A DNA stretch of 64,000 bases from Micropterus salmoides. Its lineage: Eukaryota; Chordata; Actinopteri; Centrarchiformes; Centrarchidae. Position 1 is the stretch's first letter, and each line of letters starts with the position of its first letter. Below the pieces are notes generated by a model, which did no database searches, was not told the origin of the DNA, and saw only the letters and a program-made list of their open reading frames with translations. A program made the translations under genes and the position numbers. The stretch covers positions 5,160,122-5,224,121 of the forward strand of contig NW_024041373.1 of NCBI RefSeq assembly GCF_014851395.1. The letters are read 5' to 3'. Below, in pieces: positions 34,470 through 47,276 of the stretch.

Positions 34470-36390
34470 GCAGCTACAGTGAGCTGTTACACCAAGAGCT
34501 TTAGGCGACAGGCTGCTCACCTCCAACTTCTCAGTAAGGTAACAACTCCTTTGCTGCTCCCAGATCTCTGTGACCTGTAGCATTAAACTGCACTTGCTGT
34601 TACCACCAGTCACCACAGGTTTCTCCAAATCAACAAGGACTGAAATCACAAGAATTACAACTCCGCAATTGGATGTTTCATGACGAAATGCACCGTGGGA
34701 GTCGTAGTCAAGCTAGAGATCTTCCTGTAGGATTCCATTGTAGTCTGCCTTGCACTGGCACAAGTGCAGCCAGAACCACTACACTGCCCATTAATAGGTG
34801 CGTTTGACTTCATGCGGTGCTGCGCAGAGCTGACTTAACGTGATGCATGCTGGACTTAAAATAAGGCATGCTGTTTAGAAATTGTGCCGACTTTCGCCGG
34901 CGCTGCAAAACGTCACCATGTCACATGACATTAAAACCTCGTGGGAGCAAGGCAGCTGCAGGCACCCCGCCCCTGCAGTCACCTGCAGCTCACGTAAGAC
35001 TGAGCTCAAGCTCCAAATCCACTGGATCATTTCCAATAATGCAACTTGACGGAATGTCTCATTAGACCATGCCATCAATATGACATCATCAGGGTTATTT
35101 TTTTGCAGAAGCTCTGACATTACACACATGATGGATAGTACTCCTCATGATTCAGTAGGTGTGTTTGAGATGATTGCGGCTGACTTTTGCCAACTTGATT
35201 GTCAGGGAGAGAGATATGGGACATGGAGACAAGATAAAAAAAGGCATCATTTTTAAACAAGCAGTAAGTTAATTAACACATACTCCCACCACACACACAC
35301 AAAGACCTGTGCTTCCCCTCAAACACACATCTATTTTGTGCCTCTTAAGTGTTGTTTCCATGAATCGTTAGAGGCTGAAAGGCAAACTGAGGGATAAAAA
35401 CAGTCCACTGAGTCGTACTCCTCTAGATGACTAGCTTTCAGTCAGAGGAGCTCTGGTAACGTCTGCTCAAGTGTTTACAGTGCAGATTCTCATCTGTTTG
35501 ATCCCCAGCATCATCACACTGTTATAGTTTGATTATGTTCAACTAAGAAGATCCTTTTAAAGGCTTGAGGAATAATGGCACACAACTCAAAGATGCCATG
35601 GTTGGGTAGTTTTTTATCAGCCTATTTTTGGATTTCTTCTTTATAAACTAGGGAAATTGAGTGCCCTGTCAAAGATGGCATTTTTCCTGCTTTTATTTAG
35701 ATTTTCTGCATAAATGGAAACTGTCATAGATATTATGCCACGAGAAGATCAAGGTTATGCATTTTAATAGAAGAAAGTTTTCATGGGATTTGAATTCTCT
35801 CTAATCTAGTTTCATAAAATTCAAACACATGCTTAAGGTTACTGAGAGTAAGCGACAGTATCTTCCGTGCTTATTTTTATATATATTATAAAATTTCCTT
35901 TTCTTCTATGTGAGACACAGAAAGGTGTGAAATACCAATAAGACTCAACAAACAAACAAAAAAAACAAAAAGCAATTCCACACCTGTGGAATTCATGTGC
36001 CGTCTTGCACCACAGATGCTGTTAAAATTGTCAGCGAATGCAGCACACAAGGGGGTAAGGGCAAAGAGTGGTAGCAGATACAGCAGAAGAAAAAAATCTA
36101 TGTTCTTGAAATCCCTCATATCACATTTCATCAGCAGTCTACTTCATATGTTGAGCTGGAGAAAATGGAGAAAGTGGGTTTTTATGGCACACCCCTGTAG
36201 AGTAATCAGAAGCAATGGCTAAGCAGAAGTGACAGCAGCGGTTTGGGATTAGGGTCAGTAGCTGCACACAGCTCGCTGCTTAGAGCGGGAAAGGAAAGGG
36301 GGATGAAGGGGTGTGTGCCAGTGGGCAGGGGCCAGCTGGTGGGGGAGGGCCTCAAGGCCTGGGTTAAATCAGAAAGTTTCATTCCTGTAC
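34470..36390. other. Intergenic, no gene seen
   Basis: No recognisable gene or repeat over about 1.9 kb. The open frames at 34868-35065 and 35986-36222 have no motif. Confidence 0.5.
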
Positions 36391-36402
36391 CTATCATAAA
36401 TA

Positions 36403-36640
36403 ACCATAGACTGTATAATAGAAGAGGACATAACCACTGTGATGTCACACATTGGTTTGTGGACTACTGTTTTGAAGCCTCAAGTTTGGCACATTGGTCG
36501 TCGCCATCTTGGTTATTTGGAAACAGAAGTGACCATATTTGGATGAGAGGGTGGAGCTGGGGAGGGAAACGCATTGCTACGCCTGATTGGTCTCCATGTA
36601 GTGACTTCTCAATCACAAGGTAGCCATACACTGCTTTATC
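36403..36640 (+). repeat. Teleost repeat, CATAGACTGTATA family
   Basis: Starts at CCATAGACTGTATAATAG, then GTGATGTCAC, TGTTTTGAAGCCTCAAG, CGCCATCTTGGTTATTTGG and GACCATATTTGGATGAGAGG. A diverged piece with the same word order is at 47160-47276. Non-coding interspersed repeat, probably DNA-transposon derived. Confidence 0.55.
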
Positions 36641-36859
36641 ATCTATTTTTCTCTAAATGGGAACATAATTTACAAAATGAACCTCATGCCATATTGAAGA
36701 AGACCTAAAACTAGCGATTGGAACCATAAAGTCATTAGGAAAGGGTACACCGAGGTAATAAATCAAGTAAGAATTAGGGTCATTATGTCATAGTTTTATA
36801 CAATCAAAATTTCTAAATTCTTTTTGCAACCAGTGGAGTCGCCCCCTGCTGTTCATTAG

Positions 36860-39060
36860 AAAGAATGCAGGTTTAAGGCACTTCTGCATTGGCATCACTT
36901 TTCAGACCTGGAGGTTCTCGCTTGGAAATAGCACATCTGCAGCTAAGGCTGATTAACCATCCACTCGCCTGGAAAGGGAGGTGGTGTGCTTTCTGACTCA
37001 TGTGCAGGACCACGTTAATTAGCAGGTGTCAGAGGACTTTTTATAAAGTGAAGATCATGACAGGACCCTATTTCACTCTGGACTCTTTGTGACCTTGTGC
37101 TCATTAACTGGGTGCTGCAATCAAATGTTAATACTCCTCTGAGGTTTTAGATAACGTTCGGCCTGTAATGCAGCCATAAATGCTAATATTTGGCTTACAG
37201 TGACACTCCTGATGGGTCTTAGTCCTTTTGCAATCAGTTTATTTTGGGACTGAAAAGGCACAAGTTCAAGCAAATGAAAGAGAGTAGACCACTCTAGATT
37301 AGAAACAGCCTTGGTATGCTTGGTATTCGATGCTTCTTCCTCTACCCTACTTAACCCACAATGTCTATTAGTCTTTATTTTTGTTATCTATTTTTTTATT
37401 AAATCAGGTTAGTCCCACCGTGGGCAAACACAGTTCCTAAGAAGAATAACCATCCACAGCAGTGTAATAGACAACATAGGACAAAATGAGGGAGATACAA
37501 ACAGAAACATATAATATACACACGGGAACAACTAAAATTGCCTCTAAGGAGTGAACACAATCAAAGCCTTGAGTCTCAAATACATTTACCTGATATAACC
37601 TTAACAAGTACTTTAAATTCAGTATGTAGTTTTTCCATGCAGATGAGGCAGACTTTACTGTAAAAATAACAGCTGTCATCTGGTAGTCTAAAAAGTTCAG
37701 GTGTGATGTATGCCTTTTTAGCATCAAGAAATCATCACATCAGAGACATGGTGCAGAGAAACCATCCCCATGTCCTTAGTGAAACAATGATCAACACATA
37801 CAACAAAGCTTATTAACGATTATCCACATGGTGACTATTTGCAGACCATTAATTCTGCGACTGACTGCAGGGGGCATTAACATGTAAACAAGTATGTATT
37901 GCTGGTGGAGCTAATTTGAACTGTTCTTTGTACTGTATGGGTAGTCAGATCAATAGCAAGAGATCATATGAACTGATAAGTTTTTCATGTAAAATTTTAA
38001 AAATAACTATAGCTGTCAAATGACGTTCAAGGTACATGTTTTTATCATTCTACAACACAAGGCTTTCAGGGCTCTATACGCTAACCTTTTCCCCAAGGAG
38101 TACACAGAGAATTTAGGAGCACAGTGACAAATGTTCAAGTAACAGAGTTTATTAACAAACCATTCATTTTATACATATCTCCTTGTGTGCAATTATGATA
38201 TCAAAACCAGTGGAGGACTGGAAGGGAAGTACCCTATAACACTCGGCATTGGCCTTAAAATATTGACAAAGCTTTTTAAAACATTGCTCACTCATCACAA
38301 TGATGAGAGAAAATACTCATCACAGAAAACTCTACTGTGATTGGTGCATTGCTGCATATGGAATTTGGGACCTGATACCCCAGGAGCACCTATGCATCTC
38401 ATGCCACACTTTATGGAAACAAGATTAAAGAACAATATTTATAACAATGACCGTGAAATAGATGTAAAACAGAATGAGGAGAAGGTGTTGCTGTTAGGTG
38501 GAGGAGAGCTGGAAGGAGCACCTATCGACCATGGCACTGGTGCCTTTACAGCCCGTCCTCTGGCTGACCCACTGTCCTTCACAATAGTTTTCATCTGGAC
38601 AGAAAATATGTACATAAAATTGCATCAGCCAAAAAGATCAAGTTTCTATTTGGGTTTCGGAATGAAGCTGTACAGTTGAATCCAATGATATTAGGTTACA
38701 TAACAGGTCCCTCTGAGGGAATGGTAAGCGTCTGGGGTACATGGTTGCCAAAACACCACCCAAGACCACATACTGTATCTACTGCTTCTGAGATGCGAGA
38801 TAGAGTGATCAAATCCATCACCTGTTTGATGGGTTATATATACAGTACATTATGCAGTTGACCACTTCCTAGGAGCAAAATCAATGTCATTTAGGCTATA
38901 AGAAAAGTCCCTCCCAACGCCTCCCTTCTTTGATGAAATCAACTGAAAATTATGTTTAAATTATTAAAATATTTTTCCCAGAAGCCGAGGTGATGTTTTC
39001 AAATTGCCACTAACTATCCTAAATCTAAACATATTCAATTTAAAATAATAGGAAACAAAG
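36860..39060. other. Intergenic, no gene seen
   Basis: About 2.2 kb with no supported gene. The segment 36890-37200 is repeat-poor and mixed in composition, so it might be conserved non-coding DNA, but I cannot test that here. Confidence 0.4.
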
Positions 39061-39065
39061 TCTCT

Positions 39066-39205
39066 CCGGGTGTTCTGGCTTCCTCCCACTCTCCAAAGAC
39101 ATGCAGCCTAGGTTAATTGTTTAATTGTGGCCCTGCGATGGACTGGCGACCTGTCCAGGGTGTACCACGCCTTTCGCCCGATGTCAGCTGGGATTGGCTC
39201 CAGCC
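39066..39205 (-). repeat. Dispersed repeat (GCGACCTGTCCAGGGTGTACC family)
   Basis: Contains CTCTCCAAAGACATGCAG, TGGACTGGCGACCTGTCCAG and CAGCTGGGATTGGCTCCAGC. The inverse of the last two is at 43455-43525. A very common fish repeat. Confidence 0.65.
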
Positions 39206-39239
39206 AATTTGCTGTCAACTGAATAATAAATTAATCCAT

Positions 39240-40733
39240 GCTTCAAGCACTATGATCATTTGTATTTCGCTGCATAGATGTATTTTAATAAGTTGTTTTT
39301 TCTTTAAATTTATTAGACCGTTTTTATAACCAGTGAAGAATTCTAATGTTACATTTCGATGCTCCTCCAGTAAATTGGTGGAAGACATGTCAAAGTGGGC
39401 TCTCAGATCACATTGATCAGAGCGATGTTTGAACATATGAATGTCGGAGACACACATAAAGGGTCCCACCGGAGCTAAAACACAGGAATTTAATGATGCA
39501 TAGGTGCAGCGTGGGCCGCGTGGTGACTGTAAGAACTGTGATTGGTCTTCTGTGGCAGCAAGCTTTCCCTTTCATATTTCCAGTAGTTGTCGTTGTTTAT
39601 CGCAAAGACTAATAACTCACCCAATTCCTGCTGTCTTTTTTCTAGGACTGTAGCAGACAAAAAGCAATTTTCTCTGAAAGAATAGGTTGAGAAACGAAGT
39701 AATCTTCACCTTTTCTGTGACATCAGATAAATTTCCATTTCGTGATGTAGCAGAGCAAATCCCAGTTCAACCCTTCTCCTAACATGATTGTCATCCTCTA
39801 TTACAAAGTAAATAAGACCATGTAAAACTTCAGATATATGGCAAATGCACAACACTGCCTGATAATGTGCAACACATCCATCATGTAACAGCAACAGCCA
39901 GCGGGTTAAATATCTCTCTGTGTGCAGTGAAACGAATAGCCCAGTGGATATTGTGGGATTGGTGGAAACAAATGGGAGCCTTACTGTACACTGTAAACTG
40001 AATTGATTTTTGCTTCTATAAATACAGGTAGCATTAAAGCTTGATACAACTTCCACAATAAAAGCAGTGGAGCTTTTTTGTGACACAGTGCTAGATTTAG
40101 TGGTACATGTGTTGGATTGTCAAAACAGGAGAAGGGAGTCAAACAGAGACTGAACTAAAGCTTTCTGTGCAAAGGACAGAGACATGAATGAGATGCTGAC
40201 AGAAAATACATTTCTAACATATGCATCCTCATCTTACAAGATAAAAACAGTGATTATTGTTAATTAAACTAAGGTGTCAGTTATTTTGCCAATATCAGAG
40301 TTTTAGTTGTAATTTCCTTGATATTAGTGAAGAGACAATTATTTGAGATGTTATTGCATTGGCAATATATGACACAATCTGTCACTTTCAAAAATAAATA
40401 TGTGACTAAATCATTTTGCATCTAGTGCAAATACCTAAAGACAAATCTCATGTTTACATCTAAATCTTTCCCACCCTCATGTGTTCTGACCCAGAGAAAC
40501 AAATCAGTCATCACGTCCACGTAGGCTGTCACCCTTGACTGTTGCCATCTAGACAGCAATCCAAGAGACATTTGGCAGCGGCTGGGCTGCGCTCGCCTCA
40601 CCTCGCTGAATCATGATGTATGATGTTTACATAGCCATAAAATCCCCTCCAGAACTGCAATGCTTACTGCTTCTCCTAATTAAGAGCAAGTAGATATAAA
40701 CATAGACACAACCTCAGACAGTGCAGGCGCACA

Positions 40734-40770
<37 letters not shown>

Positions 40771-41840
40771 CGAGCAGATACACAATCACGACTTTACGCT
40801 CACATAGACACACAGGAGGATAAGTTGTGTGTATTGCACACCTTCAGAAAATACACAAAGACACAAACTCGCACAACATATTATATTGGGTAGATATCAG
40901 TCTCAGTGAGAGTAAGGTTTCCGGTCTGTAAACATAAACAGGAATATATTCAGATGAGACAGATGCCTCTCCTGGTACTCTTTATACTCAAACACATAAT
41001 ATGAAGTTATTGATCACTATAAATCTTTTAATATTCCAACTTACTACCTGCCTTTCTCTTCATTTCATTACATGGATATGCAGGCGTCTGGGGAGAAGTA
41101 AAAGCAGGGTCACTGTTGTATTTATAAGTGGGGATGGGAAGGTGCTGAGAGAACTATAATTTTATTGTCAAGCTTCCAGTGAAGTGTGCGTGCTGTGAAA
41201 ACACCTGGTGCAGACATGTCTGTACACACACACTCAAAGAAATAAGTCCAGTTGAAGAGCAGCTCTCTCTGGATTAACTTGTCATTGAAGTTGAGGGCCA
41301 CACTACTCAGGGGTTGTCTCTCCCTGGGCAGATTGGCCCACTGGCTGCTCCTTGTTATTTAGTGAGCTCTTATCTGCCACTCTGGACCCAGGCAAGTTAA
41401 ACGAGGTTGGGCACACATCACTGCTATCTCCAACAAGCTGCAAAAAATGTACTTGAAGCGGCATGGAATCTCAGTCTTAATTAGAAAGGAGCAAGGTTTC
41501 CAATGCAGCATAAAAAGAATCTTAATTTGAAAATAGATGTATATCTCACATTAGACACAACAAATATTTGCATGTTTTAAATCTGGTTGACAGTGCAGGT
41601 GAAATGTTTTTTGCAGCCTAAGGGGTGCTTCCTCAATACTCACTCTGCAGCTACATTTTTCTTGTTTTTCACCTTCAAGTTCTCTCCAACCTGACCCCTC
41701 CAATGTTAATAATCTTCTGTGTTTCTGCACTTGATACCACAGCTCCCTACACCACAATGTAATTTTCTTCTGCTAACTTTTCCCCCTAGATTAATGACAA
41801 TATTTGTCAGCAGAAGAGGGAAATTAGAAGAGTGGAGCGT
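39240..41840. other. Intergenic, no gene seen
   Basis: About 2.6 kb without a supported gene. Holds a CA microsatellite (40735-40768). The 126-codon minus frame at 40086-39706 has no domain signature. The stretch 40540-40690 is mixed in sequence with TAATTA-type motifs and could be a regulatory element, untested. Confidence 0.45.
40735..40768. repeat. (CA)n microsatellite
   Basis: About 17 CA units. Confidence 0.95.
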
Positions 41841-41859
41841 AGGTGGAAGAAATCCAAAC

Positions 41860-42896
41860 TAGGGATGCAAATTATCAATTAATTCATTAATCATTAGTTG
41901 ACTGACCTTATCGATCGATTAACTGATAAGCGGCTATTTTCCTGAGAATGTAAATTTCTCACAGTATCAATAGTGTCTTTAACATAGCAGCTGCAATTAC
42001 TCGGCTGACACCAGCAGCAGCGAATCCGTCGTTGACGGCCAGATTTAAAGAATGTGCAAAGCAAGAAACTAATTTCCAACTTACTCGTGCGGTGTTGTTT
42101 GCTGAGACAATGTTCCGAGTGTTGTCATGCACACGGGCTATTACACGCCCGGTGATTCCCCATGACTCCACAGCCTGGTTGAGTTTGTCAGCTAAATTAT
42201 CAGCTGTATGCCTCTCCGTGACTTTACCTGCCAGTCGTTTTCAATGTAGTGACAAGTGATTGTAATGTAGCTTTTTTGTAGTCAGTGACGTCCAACAATC
42301 CATCATCAGAGCCACATTAGCCGCGGCTAACTGTGTTTTTAGCTCAGCCTTCTTGTTTTTGTAGCGTGCTTCCAAGTGGGTAGTTATGGTCGCTCGAGAA
42401 GGGATATTATATCCTGGCTCCATGAAGTGTATTAACTCCCGAAATCCCTCACCATCAGTGGTGCTAACTGGCATCATATCTTTTTCGATCATGCCGCAAA
42501 TCCTCTGAGTAATGCCCTCCGCTTTCCTGAGGTCACATACTCGCCTTCCCACCACAACAGCGACAGTAGGTTATGAAGGCGACAGACTTCCTCCCTGCAA
42601 CATGGCTGCATGCAAGTTATGAAGGTGGTATCTTAGCGAACTCGTAGAGCTGTTGTACTTAATCGTAGTACCGCAAAGTTTACATTGGGCGTCTTTGTCA
42701 TCATTTATTAATTTGAAATGCTCCCACACGCCACTCATGACCGCCTCATGTTTGGTTTCTTTTTTGCCGCCTCAAGTTTGTGTCAGGTCCGCCCGCAAGA
42801 ATCTCGTGTCACGTTCGCAATGTTCAATTAGCCGACAATTAATTTAATCGAGCAAATTCTTGTCGACAATTAATCGATTAACCATTTACATCCCTA
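41860..42896 (-). mobile_element. hAT transposon with intact 8-bp target duplication
   Basis: 1037 bp bounded by inverted tips TAGGGATG...CATCCCTA and flanked on both sides by ATCCAAAC (41852-41859 and 42897-42904), the 8-bp target duplication expected of hAT elements. The inner ends share TTAATCGATTA-like words. The minus strand encodes BED-finger and hAT transposase segments but not the C-terminal dimerisation region, so it is an internally shortened copy. Confidence 0.85.
41959..42738 (-). pseudogene. hAT transposase remnant, BED zinc finger and partial core
   Basis: From an ATG at 42738 the frame reads a BED-type finger (VWEHFKL, CKLCG, then HLHNLH, giving the C-x2-C and H-x-H pattern). 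It meets one in-frame TAA (42573-42571) and continues in the same frame with GITQRICGMIEKDMMPVS, FMEPGYNIPSR and the MMDCWTS block that contains a conserved hAT acidic residue. After a second stop at 42241-42243 it continues as GRVIARVHDNTRNIV and SCFAHSLNLAVNDGF. These are standard ZBED/hAT motifs in order. The distal catalytic part is absent. Confidence 0.8.
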
Positions 42897-43398
42897 ATCC
42901 AAACTCATGGTCCATCTTCTTTGGCTGAAAGAATTGCTAAACCATTTGCAGACCTAATCTTAAATTCCTACCACTGACCAGCTTGTAAACACTGCTCATT
43001 ATGCTGGATCTGCCTCCTGCCCATTAGACTGTGAACAATTTTTGTCTTTCTTTGTCGACAAACATCTGATCCAATTTTCATAACAGTTTCCTCTGATTCA
43101 ACAATCTACTGTCCTACAGTCTTGTCTGAGTTCTCCCATATCTCAATACATAATCTTACTGACACTGTATCCCATGTGTGCCTGTCCTCCTGCCCCTTAG
43201 ATGTAATACCTCCCCAAATTCCTTAAAGAGGGCTAACCTACTCTCCATTATTAATCTCTCTCTCACCTCAGGCTGTGTTCCTGATGGCTTTAAGCTAAAG
43301 ATACACGGGGCAACTTTTCGAGCAATGTTGCTGGGCAGTCTTGCTGGTGGAAAGAGCAAGAGGCGACCATATAAATAACAAAATAACAAACAGCAGCA

Positions 43399-43530
43399 GA
43401 TCCATCCATCCATCCATCCATCCATCGTCAACCGCTTATCCTGCGTACAGGGTTGCGGGGGGCTGGAGCCAATCCCAGCTGACATCAGGCAAAGGGCGGG
43501 GTACACCCTGGACAGGTCGCCAGTAGCATC
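43399..43530 (+). repeat. (TCCA)n and GCTTATCCTGCG dispersed repeat
   Basis: Six TCCA units (43401-43426) lead into ACCGCTTATCCTGCGTACAG and GGCTGGAGCCAATCCCAGC, the inverse of the repeat at 39066-39205. It abuts the 3' end of the L2 element. Confidence 0.65.
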
Positions 43531-44478
43531 AGACGTAATATAACATTTTTTGAGGTTGAAAGCTAGTCTAAAAAGGTGGGTTTTGATAAGTGATATGAAA
43601 GAGTCCATGTCGCTGCAATCTCAGATGTGTATGTGTAAGGAGTTCCAGAGGGAGGGGACTGCAATGCTGAAAGCTCTGTCGCCCCAGGTACGGTGCTTGT
43701 CCCTGATTTGTGGTGACAGGAGTTTAGTGTCAGAGGAGTGGAGGTTGCGGGAGGGATTGTGGTGGTGGAGCAGGTCTGTGAGGTAGGAAGGGGCCTTGTT
43801 GTGGAGGGCTTTATGTGTGAGGAGGAGGATTTTGTACTGAATGCGTTGGGGAACAGGGAGCCAGTGAAGATTCTGGAGGACAGGGGTGATGTGGTCACGG
43901 GTGAGTGTGTGGTTGAGGAGGCGGGCAGCAGAGTTTTGGATATATTGAAATTTATTTAAGGCTTTGGCAGGTGAACCATAGAGGATGCTATTGCAGTAGT
44001 CCATTCTGGATGTAATGAAGGCGTGCATCAGGGTTTCGGCAGCAGAGAAGGTGAGTGATGGGCGGAGACGGGCAAGGTTTTTGAGGTGAAAGAAAGCAGT
44101 TCTGGTGGCATGATTGATTGATATGGTGTTCAAAAGTGAGGTTCCTGTCAAAGATGACTACAAGGTTGTGGATGTGTGGGGATGGAGACAAGGTAAAGTT
44201 GTGATGGAAAGGCTGAAGTTGTTGGGTTTTTTTGTGAGTTATTTGGGGCCAATGATGATCATTTCAGATTTATTGTAATTGAGTTGTAAGAAGTTGGTTT
44301 GCATCCAGGTTTGTATGTCGGGAAGGCAGTTGGTCAGAGTTGCAGAGGTAACTGTGGTGATGGATTTGGTGGAGATGTAGATCTGGACATTATCGGCGTA
44401 GCAGTGGAAGTGGAGACCATATCTACGAATGATATTACCGAGTGGCAGGATGTAAATGATGAACAGGAAAGAACCAAG

Positions 44479-46819
44479 TGTTACGCCCCTGTAAAAGGGA
44501 AAATAGAAAGTACGACACGGACACGATGTAGCTCAAGTCAAGTCCAATGTTGTAATGCATTTAACAAAAATATATCAAAATACATTCACAGCATCTTAAA
44601 ACAGCATTGGAAAATAACCTTTTGAAACAGTACAATTAATAAAAGATTATTTAAACAAAAATAGATTTAGCTTCACCCTGTAAAGGGTTTAGAAAAATAA
44701 ACAGCACCATCGGACATTAATTCAGAATACACTTAACATTTTAACCTCAGTAGTAATGTTGCACTTACTTACTTAAAGTATCTTACATCTTCACATTTTT
44801 CTTAAACTGCAACAATAGCACTTTAACCTTATCCCTACAATATAAAATGAATACACACAGAGACAACGATGGCTTTACATTACAACCACGCTTTAATCTC
44901 GGTCCACATGACACAGCTAGCATACAGGCTACACTGGAGCAACACTTCACGTTTAGCCTGCTAAATGCGCATACATAAATTACTACAGTCATTAATATTT
45001 ACTCCCTGGATGTTCCTTACAGTATTAAAGATACTTAAATCATTCAAACATAATACAACCCTCGTTATAACCTGTAAAAGGGGAAATGGAAAGTATGACA
45101 CGGACACAATGTAGCTTCAGTCAAGTCCAATGTTGTAATGGACGAACGTAAGCCACACGTTCCGTACACAGGCTGAGCGATGCATTAGCAATTGTGAACG
45201 AGGCATTAGCAATTGTGAACAGATCCTCCAATCACAAACTGGTACTTAAAACTTCCGGCAAAAAGAAAGTTAAACTTATGTAAACAAGCAAACACTGCTT
45301 ATTTAAAGAGGTGGTATTATGCTCATTTTCAGGTCCATCATTTTATTTAGGGGTTGTACCAGAACAGGTTTACATGGTTTCATTTTCAAAAAACACCATG
45401 TTTTTCTCATACTGCATATTGCTGCAGCTCCTCTTTTCATCCTATGTGGCTCTTGAGCTACAGAGTAATGCATCTAACTTGTACAAAATCTTTGTTGGGA
45501 GTTGCACATGCGCAGTTCCCAGGTAAGGACCACTTGCCAATCAGAAGCAGAGAAGGGCGGGTTGTAAGAAACAAGGTAGTGAGATCCAAATCAAAGCCGC
45601 TTCAGACTGCGACCGTAACCTAGCAGATGGTATCAGTTACTCCACAACATCATTGTTCCACATCTTACATAAACCACTACAAAAATCATCATATTTCAAC
45701 TCAATTTTACATAAAAATTGGCCAAACAATTTGAACGTTTGCTCAGTAGCTTTCACATCAGATGTAACATTAGCATTATCATTATAACTTTAGCTGTGTT
45801 AGCCAACGTTTACAACACCTCCGCACTTGAACAATCTGTGAAGTTACACTGCTGTGTTTATTTTAAATATAATTCACAACCAATAAAGCATACTTACAGG
45901 TTGTGATTGTGAATTTCCAGGCCCAAACAGAGTCGGAGTTGCATCGTCTTTTAGGACTAAACGTTGAACTGTTGCCGGTGTTCTGACGATCTATGCTGCC
46001 TTGCTGAAAAATGCCACCATAGCGCACATCGATAGACTCGACTCTACTCAGCCCTGCTCCGTTTCCCATTGCATTTAGTAGATAGGTAGGTAGTAGTAGT
46101 AGTGATTTCCGATTATTATTTTTTTTTTTACTAAGCCTATTTAAAATCGTATTTGATTGCAGAGCGCCGTAGCGCATTCACGCAGAACTTCCTCCCGCTC
46201 GTCCGTGCCTCTCTTGTTCTCTGTCACTCATGGAACCGCTGCACAAATCTGTCCAACACAACGCTGTCATTGTCGGAGACCCAGCTTAAGAAAGTTATTA
46301 GCCAGCATGCACGGGGTGTAGCAAATAAGGAGAGCTAAGTTAATGTTAGAATGCAGCTGGACTTCCGAGGCTTGCACGCTGTATATAGGGTAGCAAGCAG
46401 TTCAGAGCAGAGTTTTCCGTGGGAGATGGGAACTCCCTTTGGGCTGGACTTTGGGCTTTTTCACTTTGCAAACCTGTTACATGCACAAATAAGATATATA
46501 ACTATAACTAAAAAGCAGAATACCACCACTTTAAGGTGCATTTCCCCGAAATGTTATAGAAGTTAAATAAGACAGCATTTTAAACACTCTATTAATCTTT
46601 TTAGCCTCTTTTACCCAAAAAGCAATGGATTACTGATCCACAGATCATAAGTGCATTCCAACTCTCTCCTGTTCCACAAAGAAATGAACTATCAGTCTTC
46701 CAACCAAACAGTGCAATGATTCAAAGCATTTTAACTTAGCAGTTTTAACTTTTCGTTTTTTTAACTTATATCAACCCATTCAATGTATTCAGTGTTACAT
46801 CATTTTTATCATCCTTACA
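44479..46819. mobile_element. LTR-like insertion with TG...CA ends and CAAG target duplication
   Basis: Begins TGTTACGCCCC and ends CCTTACA, the TG...CA tips of an LTR, with CAAG on both sides (44475-44478 and 46820-46823). It interrupts the L2 reverse transcriptase between GSVL and LFII. Inside, a block of about 80 bp (CTGTAAAAGGG, CACGGACAC, AAGTCCAATGTTGTAATG) occurs at 44488-44561 and again at 45073-45140, so it may be two partial LTRs or a rearranged one. No gag or pol coding is visible. A TTAA-type MITE accounts for 45307-46530. Confidence 0.6.
45307..46530 (+). mobile_element. TTAA-flanked MITE (piggyBac-like), copy 1
   Basis: Inverted ends AGAGGTGGTATTATGCTC and GCAGAATACCACCACT, flanked by TTAA (45303-45306 and 46531-46534), the target used by piggyBac-type elements. 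Shares long stretches with 62387-62873 in opposite orientation (for example TGTACCAGAACAGGTTTACA and GACTGCGACCGTAACCTAGC). It is longer than copy 2 because of extra internal DNA, including about 46120-46210, which matches 61630-61720. No transposase. Confidence 0.75.
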
Positions 46820-47159
46820 CAAGCACCGAACCTTGGGGGATGCCTTGTGCTAAAGGAGCAGTGGAGGAGGTGCATTTACTGATGAACTGTGGTCTGTTGG
46901 TGAGGTAAGAGCGGAGCCAGGAGAGTGCAGTGCCAGTAATATTGGAGTAAGTTTCCAGTTGGGAGAGAAGAGTGGAGTGGTTGATTGTGTCGAAGGCTGC
47001 AGTGAGGTCGAGCATGATTAGGATGGTGAGGTGACCGGAGCCCGCGTGATGATGAGTGGGGTGATGAATGGAAGGCAGGTCTTGATTAGGGATGATGGGA
47101 TGGGATCTAAGCAGCAGGTGGAGTAATTCATTTTTGTGGTGAATTGTAACATTTCTAAA

Positions 47160-47276
47160 GGGGATAGGATGTAGCCACTGTGTCCGAGTTTGGTATATTG
47201 TTTGGCTGTTGTCATCTTGATTTTTTGGAACCAGACACCAGATGTGACAATATTTGGATGGGTGGTGCTAGCTAGC
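47160..47276 (+). repeat. Second CATAGACTGTATA-family fragment
   Basis: Diverged match to 36440-36560: GTAGCCACTGTG, GAGTTTGG, TGTCATCTTGATTTTTTGGA and ACAATATTTGGATGGGTGG. Confidence 0.45.

Larger units (their letters stand above)
43540..47150 (-). mobile_element. L2-clade LINE, split by a later insertion
   Basis: Minus-strand reverse transcriptase pieces in order. The 5' part (about 47150-46824) has CCLDPIPSSLIKTCLP, then after an internal deletion LDLTAAFDTINHSTLL and GIPQGSVL. The 3' part (44478-43540) has LFIIYILPLG, HCYAD, AFFHLKNLARLRP, HAFITSRMDYCN, HITPVLQNLHWLPV and GDRAFSIAVPSLWNSL. The sequence is contiguous in protein terms once 44479-46819 is removed. The catalytic YADD box reads YADN, so this copy is catalytically dead even apart from frameshifts. 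Confidence 0.85.

Noticed and set aside
34197..34649. 150-codon minus-strand frame rich in Lys
   Set aside because: Lies over LTR-like repeat sequence with T-rich composition; no family match.
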